Counted from the first letter of the stretch, positions 24,726 to 38,110 are shown. The stretch is 64,000 nucleotides of DNA from Epiperipatus broadwayi (GCA_028023455.1 JAQFVV010012405.1:3103149-3167148), one strand, 5' to 3'. The notes: generated from the sequence alone by a model not told the origin. Numbers and translations are program-made.

Positions 24726-26844
24726 GTATTGTAACGAGACAGCGTTACATCAATATTAAATCTAGGATACATCGATAAACACACACACACCAGCAAGCAA
24801 CATAAAACACTCGTAACTTTATTTTCGTAATTAGTAATAGTTTTCTTTCTCTCATAAATACATTTATAAAACACATTGATAAAATGCAGACGGTAAAACG
24901 TCTAATTAAATGATTAAAGCCTTTAGATAATAAAAATAATAACAAAAAATAATTTGCTCTCCTAAATAATAAAATATAATATGCACTCCTAAAATAATAA
25001 AAATAATTATCAATCAAAATCACCACGGGGAATTAAAAAATGTTTATTTTAGAAATATAATTTTAACTAGAATAAAACTTATAGAAAAGATTTGAGGAAA
25101 AGATAAATGCTCGACTTCTAAATTTAAAATAACTTGTATTGTTCTAGTAAAACACACGCACACACGCATGCATTCGAGGTGTGAAGGAATAAGGTTGGTT
25201 GAGTGAGATTGCAAAATGAGATTGTCTCAAAATAAATATTGCCTTTAGCACAAAGAGTGAGTGAACAGGTACCTCAAACGCGGACCTGAACGACAACTCC
25301 AAGAACAGGGAACTATGGGGGTAGATTGGATCCTAAGATATGGATCAACCCTTATAAATACCAGTCAAAACCTATTCAATGGTTGGATTCAGTTCGATTC
25401 GATTCATTTCGATTGATACATTCTCATTATTGTGTTTTTTTATTTTCCAATTCTCAGTACGCTGAATTACCACCTGCTCATTTATTCCGATGCTTATGCT
25501 TTTATTTAAAATTAGAATTGTTCTGAATTAGCTTGGTTATTCCTCAATATTTAAAATGATCATCATGAAATTAATACCAAGAGCGTCGACTGTCATGAGG
25601 GGCTAATAAACCCTTCAGTGACTGATCGGCGCTCCGCTACTGAAATATCTCCGAAGCTATGAAATTCTGATAACATCGTCGTGTTAAGTGAATGCTCCTA
25701 ATAAAAGAAATGTTCCGTGAAACACCCAAACTCGTCCAGACCAATCGACCTTCGTTGCAACCAAGACAAATCCTAGGTAAATATGTTTTATATTATGTTC
25801 ACTCACTCAATTAATAAACTCGTAAGGCAATCTCGTAATTAACCAACATAAATTTACTCAAATAAATCTTAAGACTTTCCTCATCATAATAGTTTATCTT
25901 TGTTACTGAACTTTGTAAACATGAACTTTGAACTTAAGTGAATCTAAGGAAAGATTATATATTTATCAAATAGAAAGGAACTTTCTCGTTGTTCAAATTG
26001 TGTTATGAATACTTATGGTTCTCTGTGGGCGTGAATGTATGTGCGCGTGTGTAATAAATCAATTAATAATGTTTTGTAATAAATCAATTAATAATGTTTT
26101 GTAATAAATCAATTAATAATGTTTTCTTTTCATATTTAATAAACTTGTTCAATATCTAATCAAGTCGAGCATATCTCAAATCTTTTCACACACAATCGAA
26201 ACCGTAGTTTATTTATGCTTTGATAACTTATCTTTGAAGTAGATTTAGTTAATTTTAATTTCCGTTTCAATTTAGTTATTTTATTAATTATGTCACCATC
26301 GTGCCGTAAGTCACGATGTTTCTTATTTCACCTTAGTTAAGAGAGATTTAAGAGCGGGCGGGTCTATAATAAATCAATGTAAACGTCAATTAATTATGTT
26401 ATATACGATAAAGCGGGGGGGATGAACTTGTAAGCCTTGTGTTCGGGGCGTAAGCGAACAACCTCATAGGTCAGTGACAACCAATAAATAATCCTTATGC
26501 CGTAGTCGAGTGATTAGAAAACCATGCTGATTTTTCATTAGCGGACAATGCGTCTTTTCCGGGAGGAGTCGTCCTAGAACAATCATGTAACAACCTTGAG
26601 AAACCTTATTGGTCCATGCTGGGAGTTTTGAGCTAGTGGGTGGGATTAGACTTCGAAATCGTTTTGACATGATGTAAGGTGATGCGAGTAGTTAAAATCA
26701 ACTTAAATAATCGTATCTGGCGCCTCCTTATGTGGATCGTGAATAACTGTCGATGTAAGAAAATAAATAAAGCCTTACGCTATGTCATGTTTATTTCGAA
26801 GCCCGTAATCTCGGGTAATATACAGGGGAAGACGGTTACAGTAT
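24726..26844. mobile_element. Solo-LTR-like element, 2.1 kb
   Basis: The body (24730-26840) begins TGTAAC and ends GTTACA, giving the TG...CA ends with a 6-bp perfect inverted tip typical of LTRs. It is flanked by the 4-bp direct repeat GTAT (24726-24729 and 26841-26844). From about 25.1 kb on, base composition changes sharply to dozens of CpGs and less A+T, and returns to AT-rich at the right boundary. A TATA-like 'cttataaata' lies at 25351 and AATAAA near 26762, about 75 bases before the end, where LTR polyadenylation signals are often found. No coding domain is seen, so a solo LTR left by recombination is the simplest reading. A non-autonomous DNA element is the alternative. The strand is not fixed, although the TATA and AATAAA order suggests plus. 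Confidence 0.55.
26051..26125. repeat. 25-bp minisatellite, three identical units
   Basis: The unit starting 'gtaataaatcaattaataat' and ending in gtttt occurs three times without any change, inside the LTR-like element. Confidence 0.95.
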
Positions 26845-29800
26845 TAAGGTAGTTGGATCTTAGTAAAATTCCTCTTATTATTCAATTATCTTAAATGGTG
26901 TAATTGTTATTTTATTATAAAAGACCTTGAGATATACATAAGGTAGGAATATGTATTATAAAGTATTTTATAATACATTGGATTTCATTATTTTTTATGT
27001 AATTGATTAGATAAGTAAAAGGAAATAAACATTATTTTTAATGGAGATTTTCCAAAGGAATATACCAAAGTAATGGTTGGAAGATTTTTACAATAGCTAT
27101 GCCATTGGGAAGTATATTTTATATGCTTTCTCAATGCTCAAACCACTCTGTTGTAACTGTTTCTTAAATCTACCTTTGATATTGTGTAATAGATATTTAT
27201 AGTCAATTGTTGAGTCTCATAAATTGGTGTTTTTTTTATATAATTTGTAGTTTGATATCTGAGCTAGGCTAAAGATAAGATTGAGTTATACAGTGGATAT
27301 GTGGAGAGGCTGTGTGGACAGGGTACAATATATAACAATAAAATACTTAAGATCTTCAATTCAGAACCATCTAGTTTAAGCTTGAATATTCAGTCATCAG
27401 TTACATTTAAGTCCTCTTCCTCAATTGAGAAATTCAGGATTCAAAGTTGAAAGAAATGCAACTATGCAGTCAGCAACATTCAATTTTATTTATCATTCTA
27501 AAAAATTGAAATTTAATTCAGTCAAGGGCTTTGATCCTAAGTCAATCTGCTAGGACAATTATATAGTCCTGAATCCAATAAAGTCGATATATATATATAT
27601 GAATCCAATAAAGTCGATATATATATATTAATAGTTGCATTTCCTCATTAACTGTGGGCACCTTATTTCTCTGACTAGGGATGTTAATAATAATTACAAA
27701 ATAAGACTTTCTAATTCAAAATAATATAAGATGAACAACTTTCCATTCTATGGCCATGTTATTAGTGAATGTCAGATTCATTTAAATCATCATTTTCCAA
27801 AAAGTAATTTGCCTTTATCAATGAGGCTGGATTTTAAAGTTGAAATGTCTTCAGCCATGCATTGAGAAATCACATTTAGCTCTATCTTAACTATCAAAGT
27901 AAAAACTTGAAAATCAAACCAAGCTTATAGTAAATGACAGGAGAGAGCTTCTATTGGCTTAGATATATATACACTTAAATGTAAAAAAAAAAAAAAAATC
28001 GTTTCAAATTAAAACTAAGATTCAACTTAAATAAGTTTTATTATTATTATAGAATTAATTGTTTATTTATATAAAAAATACTGATATTAGCTTAAATTAT
28101 GAGTTACGATTTAAAAATAATATTAGTACTGTATTATTATAAAAATTGTTTTAATACATAATTTATTTAATAATTGTCTAAATCCATTTGGCTATGTATT
28201 TTATATTTGAATAGATTAGAATTTATACTTTGTAAATTATTGTTAGATCATTTTAACATAATCTTGCCATAGTTTATTTTAAAGAAAATAAATAATCTAA
28301 TGGATTATTGCCCTAGAGTTCATAAAAAGTTTGAATACCGGAAATGACAGAAACACTGCTCTTGAGAGTTTTGGTTAATTCTCATTTTTGAAGTGTCAAA
28401 TTTTACAAATAACCCTTTTCCAAAAATAATTTGAAATAGGTAAAAAGGGTACAATATTTAAGTGACCCATTACAGTATAAAGAATTTCCCAACAACTACC
28501 CATTTAGGAGCATTAAAGTGGAAAGCATTTATCACCCAACTTCCCTATTTGCAGGTAATGACAAACCGATTTTTCATTTTCTAAATAAAATACTGTACTA
28601 CATCAAAATATATTTTAACAACCCATATTTTAAATAGTTTTGCATCATGTTTTTATTTTTATAATTTTTCAGCATTTTGATCTCTTATCGTATATATATA
28701 AATGCATGTGTTAGTAAATATACCATCAGACAAATAACAACTCATCATTATTGATCTGCACTTCAGAATATCATTCTTAAAAATTGATTTCAGAATTAGT
28801 TGCCATTTCTCATAAATTAATGAATTTCAAATACCATCTGTGATTAACACTTTGAGGACTGAAAGTTTGGCCTCAGGGTTTGCTTCAAGTAAGGTATGTG
28901 ACCAGATGTGCTTAGCACTGTGTCCAGCTGTTTTTTTCTCATTGCATTGGGTCTATTTTACTTTATCTAATGTATGCTGTATCATGTTTTACAATTTTTA
29001 AAAAAGTGAAATTGGAAGAATTTTATTTAATAATTGTAAAAAGAAAAGTAGAGGTTGATGAAATGAACTTTGTTATATTTATACGCCATTGTGTGTGCGT
29101 ACTAGTTTTTATATTTATTATATTTAGCGTAATGTGCATCAGTTTTGATTTTTATTTCTTATATATGTGTTTATAAATGCACACAACATTGACTGCGAAA
29201 ATCTTTCATAAATAAAATTATATTTTTCTGTGAAGACTATTTTTGAGTGAAATAATTATTTTAAAAATGGAAAAATAAATATAATCAAATGGAAAGTTGA
29301 TTGGGAGATCATATGATCATCAAGAAATCAATGGTTGAGATTTAATTCAGGAGCTTTTAGTTATTGAGGCCTTTTTTTTTTTTTTACCACTACTGTAAAC
29401 TACACAGGAAACATTTATAATAACTTATGTATTAAATTTAATCATATTATTCATTATTTGGTTAGTAAATGCTGATCTTTTGTATAAATAAGTTCCAATA
29501 GAAAAAAAATGGAAACCTATTTATTATATTTAAGTATATGCAATTTAAATATTTATGGAATCACTTATATCTGATTGGCTAATAATAAGTTCTTATAGAA
29601 ACCTATGATTATAACAAGCCTAAAGTCTTTCCAGTATACTATACTACTATTATAAACTACAAGAAATGGTTAGTGTGGCAGGTCTATTACTTAGCACAGA
29701 ATATATATTTTACAATGAATTAAATTGTAGTTTTTTATAATCACAACAATTCTCATGATCACACCTGATGAACAATAGTGTCATAATTTTTTTTATTAGT

Positions 29801-31710
29801 GTCATTAATTTATGATGCATTTTACGTAAATTATTAAGCCCACTAATTTTTAAGGAATTTTGCTTATGTGTATGCATTGTTTTTGTTGGAGTGTTTAGAT
29901 TAATTGCTAAATAAAAAGTCTAATCCTTACACATTCAAATACTGTTTATTGTTCATCAGTATTATTAATTATTCAGAAGGTTTATAGATAAGAAGTCATA
30001 AAATGAATAGTTTCCACAAGATACAAGTTCAAAAAATCATTTAAGAAACAATCATTTAAGGAGGAAAAAAAAACTTTTTTTATTTTCAAATAACTATTAT
30101 TTCTTTATTTTCTGTTTATTTTCATTACGAGTTCATCTCAGGTTATTGTTTTTTTATTTATTTCTGTAGTCACTCGTTGGGCACCATTGCATCCTGTAAT
30201 ACTCGCTGGTTCTGCTTATATAGTGTTATAAATATAATCATACATTATATATTTGTTTTTTATTTTTTAAAGTTAACCAAGTCATGGCCTCAAATAACTA
30301 TTTAATAAATCATTCAGAAACCATAACTATAATTCCTGGTTATCCAGAAGCCCAAGTTTTAATAATAAAGCTTAATATTAAAACAAAATTATTTTTAAAT
30401 GAGTTTAATTCAGCACTATTACATCTAAAACAGATTTTATTTTAAGGTGTCAGTGTTAATTTATATTTGGTAATATAGTACTTTAGTAATAATTAACAAT
30501 TTTCTTTTATACTTTTTAATTGATCTCCTCTAGCATTCATTGGCTTACAAATTAAAAAAAAATTGCTGATATTGTCTCTATTTTTATATAACAAAATATT
30601 TAATAAAAGAAAAAAATAATAACGTACAGTATATAACTATTTCATTTTCTACCCGCATTTCATAAAGTATTATTACAACTAATACATTTATATAAACTAA
30701 TAATAATACATATTGACTCTTGAAGCACTTGTTGACTTAACATTCAGATATAAATTAATAAACATAAACTATTTAATTGTACTGAGCCAGTGTATATCAA
30801 GTTAAAAAAATTCTAGTATAACTTGTATGTGGATAAGCCTTCCCTATATCCTTCTTATTGCAAATAACCTTAAGAACATTTGCACTAAGATATATAGGGT
30901 TAGCTGTAGATAGCTGCATTATTTTAATAATTTGTTGAACAATACTAACCTTTCTTGTGCTTTGTGTATTCAGGGAATCTCATGCAAATAGATCCACAAG
31001 AATTGCCCAACATGCATATTTGTACAAAAGAGCTAAACAAAAGACAATACAGATCGATCTTTCTTGATCATAAATGTGCCGTGGGTCAGACATTTTTTCC
31101 ATCTAATGTTAGAACCATTTTCTCAGAAGGAGGCATTTGCAAAGCATCCACATTCCATCACAAAAAGAATTCGTGTGTTCCATTGTCCAAATAATGGAAT
31201 ATCTAATTGCCTTATTTTATATTGTGCTTCATTTACATATTATATCATGCTTCATTTATGTATTATATCATATCAATTATATAAGCTTAACTGTACTGCA
31301 TAAGTATGCAGACAATGATTTTGCCAGTATTTTGTTTAAATCTGGCTGAGTGCAATTAATTAGTTTTTATTAATTTACTTTTTTCCATCTAAACTTGAAG
31401 TCAATTAATGCTGAACAATTACATAGTTTTATGAAAAGAGTTAATGCATTGAGATTTAATATTTATTGTAATTAAAATAGTAGTAAAATAAAATATATAA
31501 TGCAAATGTCTAGTGTCAAATTAAGTCAGTAGCAAGTTTCTAAGTTCATTTAAGTTTATACATTTTACCATTGATTTTTCTTTTGGTAATTTGTTTATAT
31601 GGCAATAATTTATGTTTTGTTATAAGTTTTCTTTTTTATATCATAAGTCATTTTTGACATAATGTTATAGAAGTCTGGATTTCCTTTTTTTTGGGAGTTC
31701 ACAATAGGCT

Positions 31711-31711
<1 letters not shown>
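26845..31711. other. AT-rich spacer, no gene seen
   Basis: Contains the small duplication at 27571-27630 and a purine/AT-rich background. 'attaacactttgaggactga' at about 28843 was considered as a transposon end but has no partner. Overlapping frames at 30.95-31.35 kb look like chance. Confidence 0.55.
27571..27630. repeat. 30-bp tandem duplication
   Basis: 'gaatccaataaagtcgatat' plus an AT tail occurs twice back to back (27571 and 27601). Confidence 0.95.

Positions 31712-31785
<74 letters not shown>
31712..31785. repeat. (AT)n microsatellite, longest uninterrupted in window
   Basis: About 74 bases of uninterrupted AT. Confidence 0.95.
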
Positions 31786-31791
<6 letters not shown>

Positions 31792-34239
31792 TGTAACCTA
31801 GTGTTATTGACACTTGGTTTATTTGGCATTATTTCCACAGGAAAACAATGCTATCCTTTTTTAGAAAATAAAAAAATAAAATGATAATAATATTAAGTGA
31901 TTAATAAAATATGCTATTCACTCACTTTAACGTGTTTTAAGCAAATAACTAATAAATTTAGTAATTTAATGTCATTTTGAAGAAGAGCATGAATAATTTA
32001 ATTAAAATATTAACAATAAGAGCAATTTAATATAGTATAAAAGCACATATCATAAACAGTAATTGATTTTGGATGGGTAGAGGGGAGAGTGGATGAGTGT
32101 CTTATCATAAAGCACAATAACTTCTGGTAATTTTTTTATATATAATGTTTAAAGAATTATACATCAATGATTGTTAATTTAATGTATTTATTATTTTTTT
32201 TTATATTGTCAAATTACTTTGTAATCCAGGTAAATAATACGAAAACTATATGATTGTAATGGGTTTTTTTTTTCTTTTCTTTTATTTATGGTATAATTAA
32301 ATGATTATTTTTCTGTAAGAGGTCGCTAAAACAAGACTGCCAATTTTTTTTTTTGAAGAAAGATTGTCTGACAGTAGTTTTTCAAGGAAGGAGCAGTGCT
32401 GAAATTCGGTAACAATTTTTTTTTTCATTTTTAATTGCAGAAATAAATATAAGTCAAGTAAAATTTTAATAATATAATGTGTGGCTAATCCTTTTTGGTG
32501 GGACATCCTGATCTTCTGTTGCTATCGACCTATTTAAAGCTTTTTATATGCAAAAATATACTATCTTGTGCTAAAGTTCAAAATGACCATATTAACTACA
32601 GCAATCACGGAAAATGTCATTATATTTAAATTAAGTAATATAAGTAATTTCCAGGAAATAATCAATTATTTGTTAACTTTACCTTATTTAATGATCTTTT
32701 CATGGTATAAAAGAAAAATTATAATTAAAAGACATATTATAAAAGCCAAGGAAAGTTAACTAGAAAAATTTCACGCTCTTTCTAAAAGAAATTGTCTGCC
32801 TTTGAAAATAATGTAAGTTCCCCACGTTAAAATATATTTTATTCACTGAAAATTATCTAGAAATAATATTAATGATAAATGATATTTACTTATGCACCTG
32901 TATATTTTTTTAAAAAAATATATATATAAATTTTCTCAAGGCAAATATCGGAAAATTTGTATGTGTGCATTTTACGGAGAATTCCCTATTAAAGAAAAAT
33001 TACAATTCCCAGAGTAGGAACAAAAACTAAAAACATTAGTGACTTAATTATAACCATAATATAATATGTTATATTATACATCAATTGGAGTCATTAAAAC
33101 TTCATATCCACGTAAGTCAGCTGCAGTCATTATAATAATAGTATCTTGGAAAATTCGCGCATTATTTTTTTTTTCATAAGCCAGCTAGCTAAAAATGGTA
33201 CGTATCATCAATAATAGAAAAGGAAAAGAATTGTGTGTGTTATCGTTTAGAATAAAATATTCGTCTACGTTAGAATATGTATTGTTTTCTTGGATCCCAA
33301 AATTATAGCAGTTTAATTCAAGGAAGAGTTAACATCCAACGCTGCTATGTTTTTTTTTCTTTGCCTAATTTATTAAGTGCACCAGAATGGAGGCAACTTT
33401 TATATAAGTGAAATAATAAAATGTGTTTCTTATTTTAAATTTGCTTCGTGAACTACGACTGGATCAAGTTCTTCATCTGGATAAATTGCCCAACGGAAAA
33501 CATTTTTCTAGTGAGATAATAAGCACTTGTTAAGTAATGATTTTTTTTACTAATTTGTAAAATTATGTGTATTTTTTTTATATCAACAGGTTAAAGGCTG
33601 TATAGTCAAGTAATATTTAAATGACCTTGTAATCATAAAGGTATGTTTTCATGTAATTATTCTAGGTTAAATTTATATTTGACATGGAAAAATTTTTTAT
33701 AAAATGTGTTTTAACTATTATATGCAATTATGGGTATAAATTTTATATGTTAGATGCGTAAAAGAAAAACATTTAGATACTTAATAGGTAAAGTAAATAA
33801 TAAAAAAATAAAAAAAAGAAATTATCAGAAGTAATTAAAAAGAATTGCTATACAAGATATTTCTTGTCTAAAGCTTGAAACGAATTTATACTGTATTAAT
33901 TGAGGAACTTATTCCCAATTATTCTTTATTAACACATTCACTTTATTTAGTTCAAGATAATATGCTACCAATTACTTGTTGAATGTTCCTTTGGTAAAAT
34001 GAAAATTATTATACTTTTATTCTGTGATATCCATTGATTTCAGATGTTGATCTAAGTATATCCGTAACATAATTTTAGTATAATTAGTGTATTTGCTTGT
34101 CTTGCCCAGATAAAGCATCAGTATATGCTTAATATCAGTATAGGTAATCTTTATAATATGTTTATTTTGTGGGATGAAAATGATTTCCCCAAAAGCTTTG
34201 TTTTCCATGAGGGGAATAGTTAAATCTAGTATTCGGGCA
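31786..34239. other. AT-rich spacer, no gene seen
   Basis: Short frames only. No motif was recognised. Confidence 0.6.
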
Positions 34240-34335
34240 TGTTTTATAGCCCAAGTGATCGCTTCTCATAGTTAGGACGATCAAGAATTTATCTCGCATG
34301 TAGTATACTTCATTCGTTTAAATCCCAGGAGAGGA
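34240..34335 (+). mobile_element. Possible tRNA-derived SINE head
   Basis: 'tagcccaagtgatcgc' (34247) resembles a polymerase III A box and 'cgtttaaatcccagg' (34315) a B box (GTTTAAATCC against GTTCRANNCC). The spacing of about 67 bases is longer than in most tRNAs. The local CpG content is higher than the surroundings. Weak call. Confidence 0.25.
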
Positions 34336-35184
34336 TTATATTTGGTGTGTGTTCGTATTATGCCCAAGTAAAAGGCAAGAAACCACCAAAATATTTTAAT
34401 GTAGTAGTTAACTCTACTGACCTTCGGTGTTATTCCATATTCCTCATGAGAAAATAAGAGATAATTCCACCACGGAAGGTGTTGATTATTGTGTTTTGTT
34501 TAGAAAGTTAGGGCAAGATAAGGGTATATTGGAGGTGTTAATTCCTCAAGATCCATTTTAGTATAAATAGTGTGCTAGTACTATGATCAATATCTGGATT
34601 GTGCGGCGGAATATTGCTAGTAATTCACATGTAGGTCAATGGAGAGAGTAAGTTTAAAATTGCATGATTTAGAAACGCTTATTTAGCAATGGAGGATTCA
34701 AATACAATGTTTAATTCTGGTTAATGAGTAAGCAACACTAATAATGTAGATTATCCTTATGAATAAAGTGTGTATCACAACTTAAGTGGTATTAAGTTAA
34801 ATATAAAAATAGTAAGTGTAACGTTTGATAAATAGCCCATAAATTATAATAAGTTATCTAAATACAAACCATCGTTTAATTAAATATATTATCATAAAAA
34901 TCGTTTTACGTATTGCATATAATCAGATTGTTTTTATTCCAAAACTAATATTTAGTTAATAAAGTTAAGTAGAAGCTCATATAAGATACACTAAACGGAT
35001 GAGTTGATGTATCGATAATAATATGTATTTTTTTTTATTCAATTTGCATAATTGTAAAAAGATGAAGTAGTAGTTCTAATCCAGGTCTAAAAGTATAGAC
35101 AAATTAATGTTAGTTACATGTTGTTTTATCCATATGGGATCGAATAAATTATATATGTTTATTTAGTGTTTTAAGAATAAAGTA

Positions 35185-35251
35185 TAGTCCTGTTAAACTG
35201 TAATAATAAATTATAATCTTGTTAAACTTTAATAATAAATTATAGTCTTGT
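35185..35251. repeat. ~31-bp tandem repeat, about two units
   Basis: 'tgttaaactgtaataataaa', 'ttataatctt' and 'gttaaactttaataataaat' repeat with a third partial unit. Confidence 0.8.
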
Positions 35252-36007
35252 TACACGTTGTTTAGAGTCATTTTTCTTGTGTGCTAAATAAAAGTGTATT
35301 TGCATAATACTTGCAATACTTTCCTTGAGTCCGAAATCATTAAACTCCTAAAACTCAATACACCAGACAGATAAATTTAAGCAGATTGGAATATTTCATT
35401 ATATTTTAGTTTAATAAGAATTATTTATGGGATTGAAAACTTCAGACCAAGACATTTTATTTTATGTGTGTGTAAAAATGACTTTATTCCCAAACTACTA
35501 GCTTTGGTTGCACATTGTTCCGTACACATTTAAGTGAAGTGTCTAAGTAATAAATCTTAGTTAAATTATTGTGTTTTCATGGATGATGGAAGGACACAAA
35601 AGCACCCTTGTCTTTTCATCATTCCGACTGAGATTCTGGATAAAAAGGGCTGTATTATTCAAAATTATGCGTTGTTATTGAATCTGGTTATCATCTCTTT
35701 AAATATTATAATAGTTGATATGGAGATGAGGATACCTGGAATTTAAATAAGGTAAATGTTTCCTATAGCCGACCAGAATGTCAGTCATATGCGACAACAC
35801 AATACTGCCGAGCATTTTCTTAAATATAACAGAGAACCCTGAGATTAATGTCATTATTATAAGTGCTCTTAAATTAAGGAGTGATCAATTATGATCAATA
35901 TTACAAGCGTGGCATAGCTTAAGAGAATTGTATGTACAATTGTATTATATGAAAAGTATTTTGGATCATATTGGAAAATTAATAGATATGTTGCTTTTTT
36001 TATTTTG

Positions 36008-36021
36008 GTTGCCATAGCAAC
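36008..36021. promoter_or_regulatory. RFX X-box-like palindrome
   Basis: GTTGCCATAGCAAC matches the RFX X-box pattern GTNRCC-N(0-3)-RGYAAC at every defined position with a 2-base spacer. RFX factors are known to drive cilia genes through such sites. No promoter or gene is visible beside it, so a functional role is unproven. Confidence 0.3.
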
Positions 36022-36183
36022 CAACCAGATAAAAATTAGTGGCACAAGTGCGGATAAACCAACTAACTAACTGGTTAGATATTGGGTTGGAAATAATAAT
36101 AATAATAACTAATTAATACTGGTAATTATATCAATAAAAGAAATAAAATAAATTTCTAGATATAAACTAATGGATTGATTTCT

Positions 36184-36248
36184 TTTTATTGGGTTAGAAT
36201 ATATATATATATATATATATATTTATTGGGTTAGAATATATATATATA
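36184..36248. repeat. ~37-bp tandem duplication with (AT)n
   Basis: 'tttattgggttagaatatat' plus an AT run occurs twice in succession. Confidence 0.9.
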
Positions 36249-36915
36249 GGCAATGAATCGGTTCAATCTTCATTATTGCATTAGATAATTAGGATGATAA
36301 TGACAGACAGACTTGGTTTGCTAGCTCCTATATATTACATTTTACAGATGTATATGAAGGTTTCCATTTTATTAGCACAAGTTTTACTTAGACTAGCACA
36401 GCAACTGAAAAATAAGCAGAATAAAAATCATCATCAGAATAATAACACTATTTAACATCTGATCAGCATCATAAGAGAAAATCTAAGTATCTACTCTAAC
36501 AATAATAATCTGTTGACTGATTTAAATACTGCTATCATGATGCCATGCATTACTGTTTATCACACTTTTTGTATAGTTTTTTCTTTGTGTAAGACTGTAA
36601 TTTCACTTAACACTTTTTTTTTTCACCTGAACTTTTTATATTTTTATGTTTTATATACTACATATTTTGAGTTATAAAAAGAAAATACTTTAAATGTTAA
36701 AATACATACTTTACACTAGGGATGAACAATTGTTTTGGCTTGGAAGCCATTTTGTGGAAGCAGAAGTTAGTGGAAGGCTGCACCTTTTAAAATGATTGAA
36801 ATTCATTAGCTAACTTTGCATTTCAGAAAAGGTATAAATTGTACTGTAAAAATTAATATATATATATATAAATAGTGGCAGTTTTATTCAATTTATTTAT
36901 TGTGCTAATTTCATA

Positions 36916-37164
36916 TCATCTATAGCTGCAAGCACATTTAACTTGAGAATCAGTTTCATGAGACAAATGTATCGGATAACACTTTTCTACAATTTTTTTG
37001 AAATCAGGAGTGAGATTGCTTGTTGACATTCTCTTCACAGCCTGCAAGTTAATGTCTGTCAAAGAGCATCTATATTTTTTCTTGTTGATCTTCAAGCAAG
37101 AAAAACTTTTTTCATAAATATATGTAGACTCAAATATAGAGAACATTTTCCTACATATCCTCAA
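36916..37164 (-). pseudogene. hAT transposase C-terminal fragment
   Basis: An 82-codon frame with 'STYIYEKSFSCLKINKKKYR', 'LTDINLQAVKRM' and 'SNLTPDF'. This is the C-terminal dimerisation region of BED-type hAT transposases, which has also been domesticated in vertebrate GTF2IRD2/ZBED5-like proteins. It is joined, in a different frame, to the central block just upstream on the minus strand, which puts a deletion junction near 37145-37165. The region between that block and this one, which should carry much of the catalytic core, is absent. Non-functional. Confidence 0.8.
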
Positions 37165-37320
37165 GAAAAGATTTGAATTGTCGATGGTGGAGTTTCTTTG
37201 CTCTGATTATGTTCACCACATTAACAATAGGATCTACTACATTCTTTAAGTCTAGTGCAATTTTACAAAGGCTCTCCTGATGCAAAATGCAATGAAAAGA
37301 CATGATATCACTGTCTGGGT
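37165..37320 (-). pseudogene. hAT transposase central block, frameshifted
   Basis: A minus-strand frame without an ATG reads 'MSFHCILHQESLCKI', then 'NVVNIIRAKKLHHRQF' and 'FLEDM', followed by a stop. The FHC-x-xHQE-x-LC pattern is a conserved core motif of this hAT group. It lies in a different frame from both neighbours (37350-37823 and 36916-37164), so at least two frameshifts or deletions have occurred. Confidence 0.75.
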
Positions 37321-37349
37321 TTTATGCTTATAAGTTGTTTTTTAAAAGC

Positions 37350-37900
37350 TTAACCACACCTACATTTTTTTTCATTGAAAGCTCTGTCCCCATCTGATGT
37401 AATAATTGCCATTTTGTTCCAGGTCAAGCCACTTTTCTTCACACAATTCACAGCATACTCAAGCAATTTCTTAGCAATGGTTCTATCTTTCATTGATTCT
37501 AGGCCAAGTGATTTTTCTGTCATGATGAAATTTTTCTTAATTCCATGGACAAAGATGAATAATTGTGCAGCATCTTTATTATCTGTACTTTTACCACTGC
37601 CAAAGAAACCCAAACAATCTTTGTTCGCTGTCTTCAGCTGTTCTGTTATTTCATCACTAATTGAGTCAATGTGCCATACTATAGTCCTTCTTGATAATGA
37701 AATGCTTTCAAATTTGCTTCTCACATCAGGACACAATATATTTGCACACTCTACCATACAATGCTTTATAAATTCACCATCCAAAAAAGGCTTGTTGCAT
37801 TTAGAAAAGTTGTAGGCTACCATGAAACTTGCTTCTGTAGTGCTATTTTGAATTGTTGATTGATTTGTAAATAATGTTTTGCTTCTTCAGCCTTTTCACA
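37350..37900 (-). pseudogene. hAT transposase N-terminal half
   Basis: The longest recognisable transposase piece: 157 codons from the ATG at 37823, open further upstream to about 37.9 kb ('STTEASFMVAYNFSK'). Motifs are 'KPFLDGEFIKHCM', 'ILCPDVRSKFESISLSR', 'AAQLFIFVHGI', 'TEKSLGLESM' and 'AIITSDGDRAF'. They match, in order, the GTF2IRD2/ZBED5-like hAT transposase family. The 'LGFFGSGKSTDN' stretch corresponds to the usual DESTD catalytic-aspartate region, but the first acidic residues are lost. The frame ends at 'KKCRCG'. The opposite-strand frame over the same bases is a shadow. Confidence 0.85.
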
Positions 37901-37949
37901 CACACTCCACAGCTTTTATTTTGCATTTTTTTTGGAAAGTTTGCAGCCA

Positions 37950-38110
37950 AATTTCCTATGTTTTGTTTCGTCATGTTGTTTCAGATTGTATTACTGAAAT
38001 ATGGCTATTGTTTCATGACACAATAAACAAACTGCTTTATTCTCTGTATGACCAAATAAATAGTTGTTTGTCTATTCTTTATTAAACACATGACATTCAT
38101 TACCGATTTT
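37950..38110 (-). pseudogene. BED-type zinc finger remnant of the hAT element
   Basis: Minus-strand translation gives 'ENKAVCLLCHETIAIFQ', a stop, then 'YNLKQHDETKH'. This is the CxxC...H...H order of a BED finger, which binds the transposon ends. Another stop lies upstream ('VFNKE' then stop). The two stops and the missing start make it dead. Confidence 0.75.

Larger units (their letters stand above)
34336..36183. other. Spacer with minor repeats, no gene seen
   Basis: Holds a ~31-bp repeat at 35185-35251 and an X-box-like palindrome at 36008. No coding motif. Confidence 0.55.

Noticed and set aside
28840-28890. TTAA followed by 'cactttgaggact' as a possible piggyBac-type end
   Set aside because: No inverted partner or second TTAA-flanked end was found.
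30955-31349. Three overlapping plus-strand frames of 70-79 codons
   Set aside because: They use different phases of the same bases, with no recognisable motif in any.
31610-31813. Frame with a long Ile-Tyr repeat
   Set aside because: Pure translation of the (AT)n microsatellite; the same applies at 22589-22783.
37375-37815. 146-codon plus-strand frame
   Set aside because: Opposite-strand shadow of the hAT transposase fragment.
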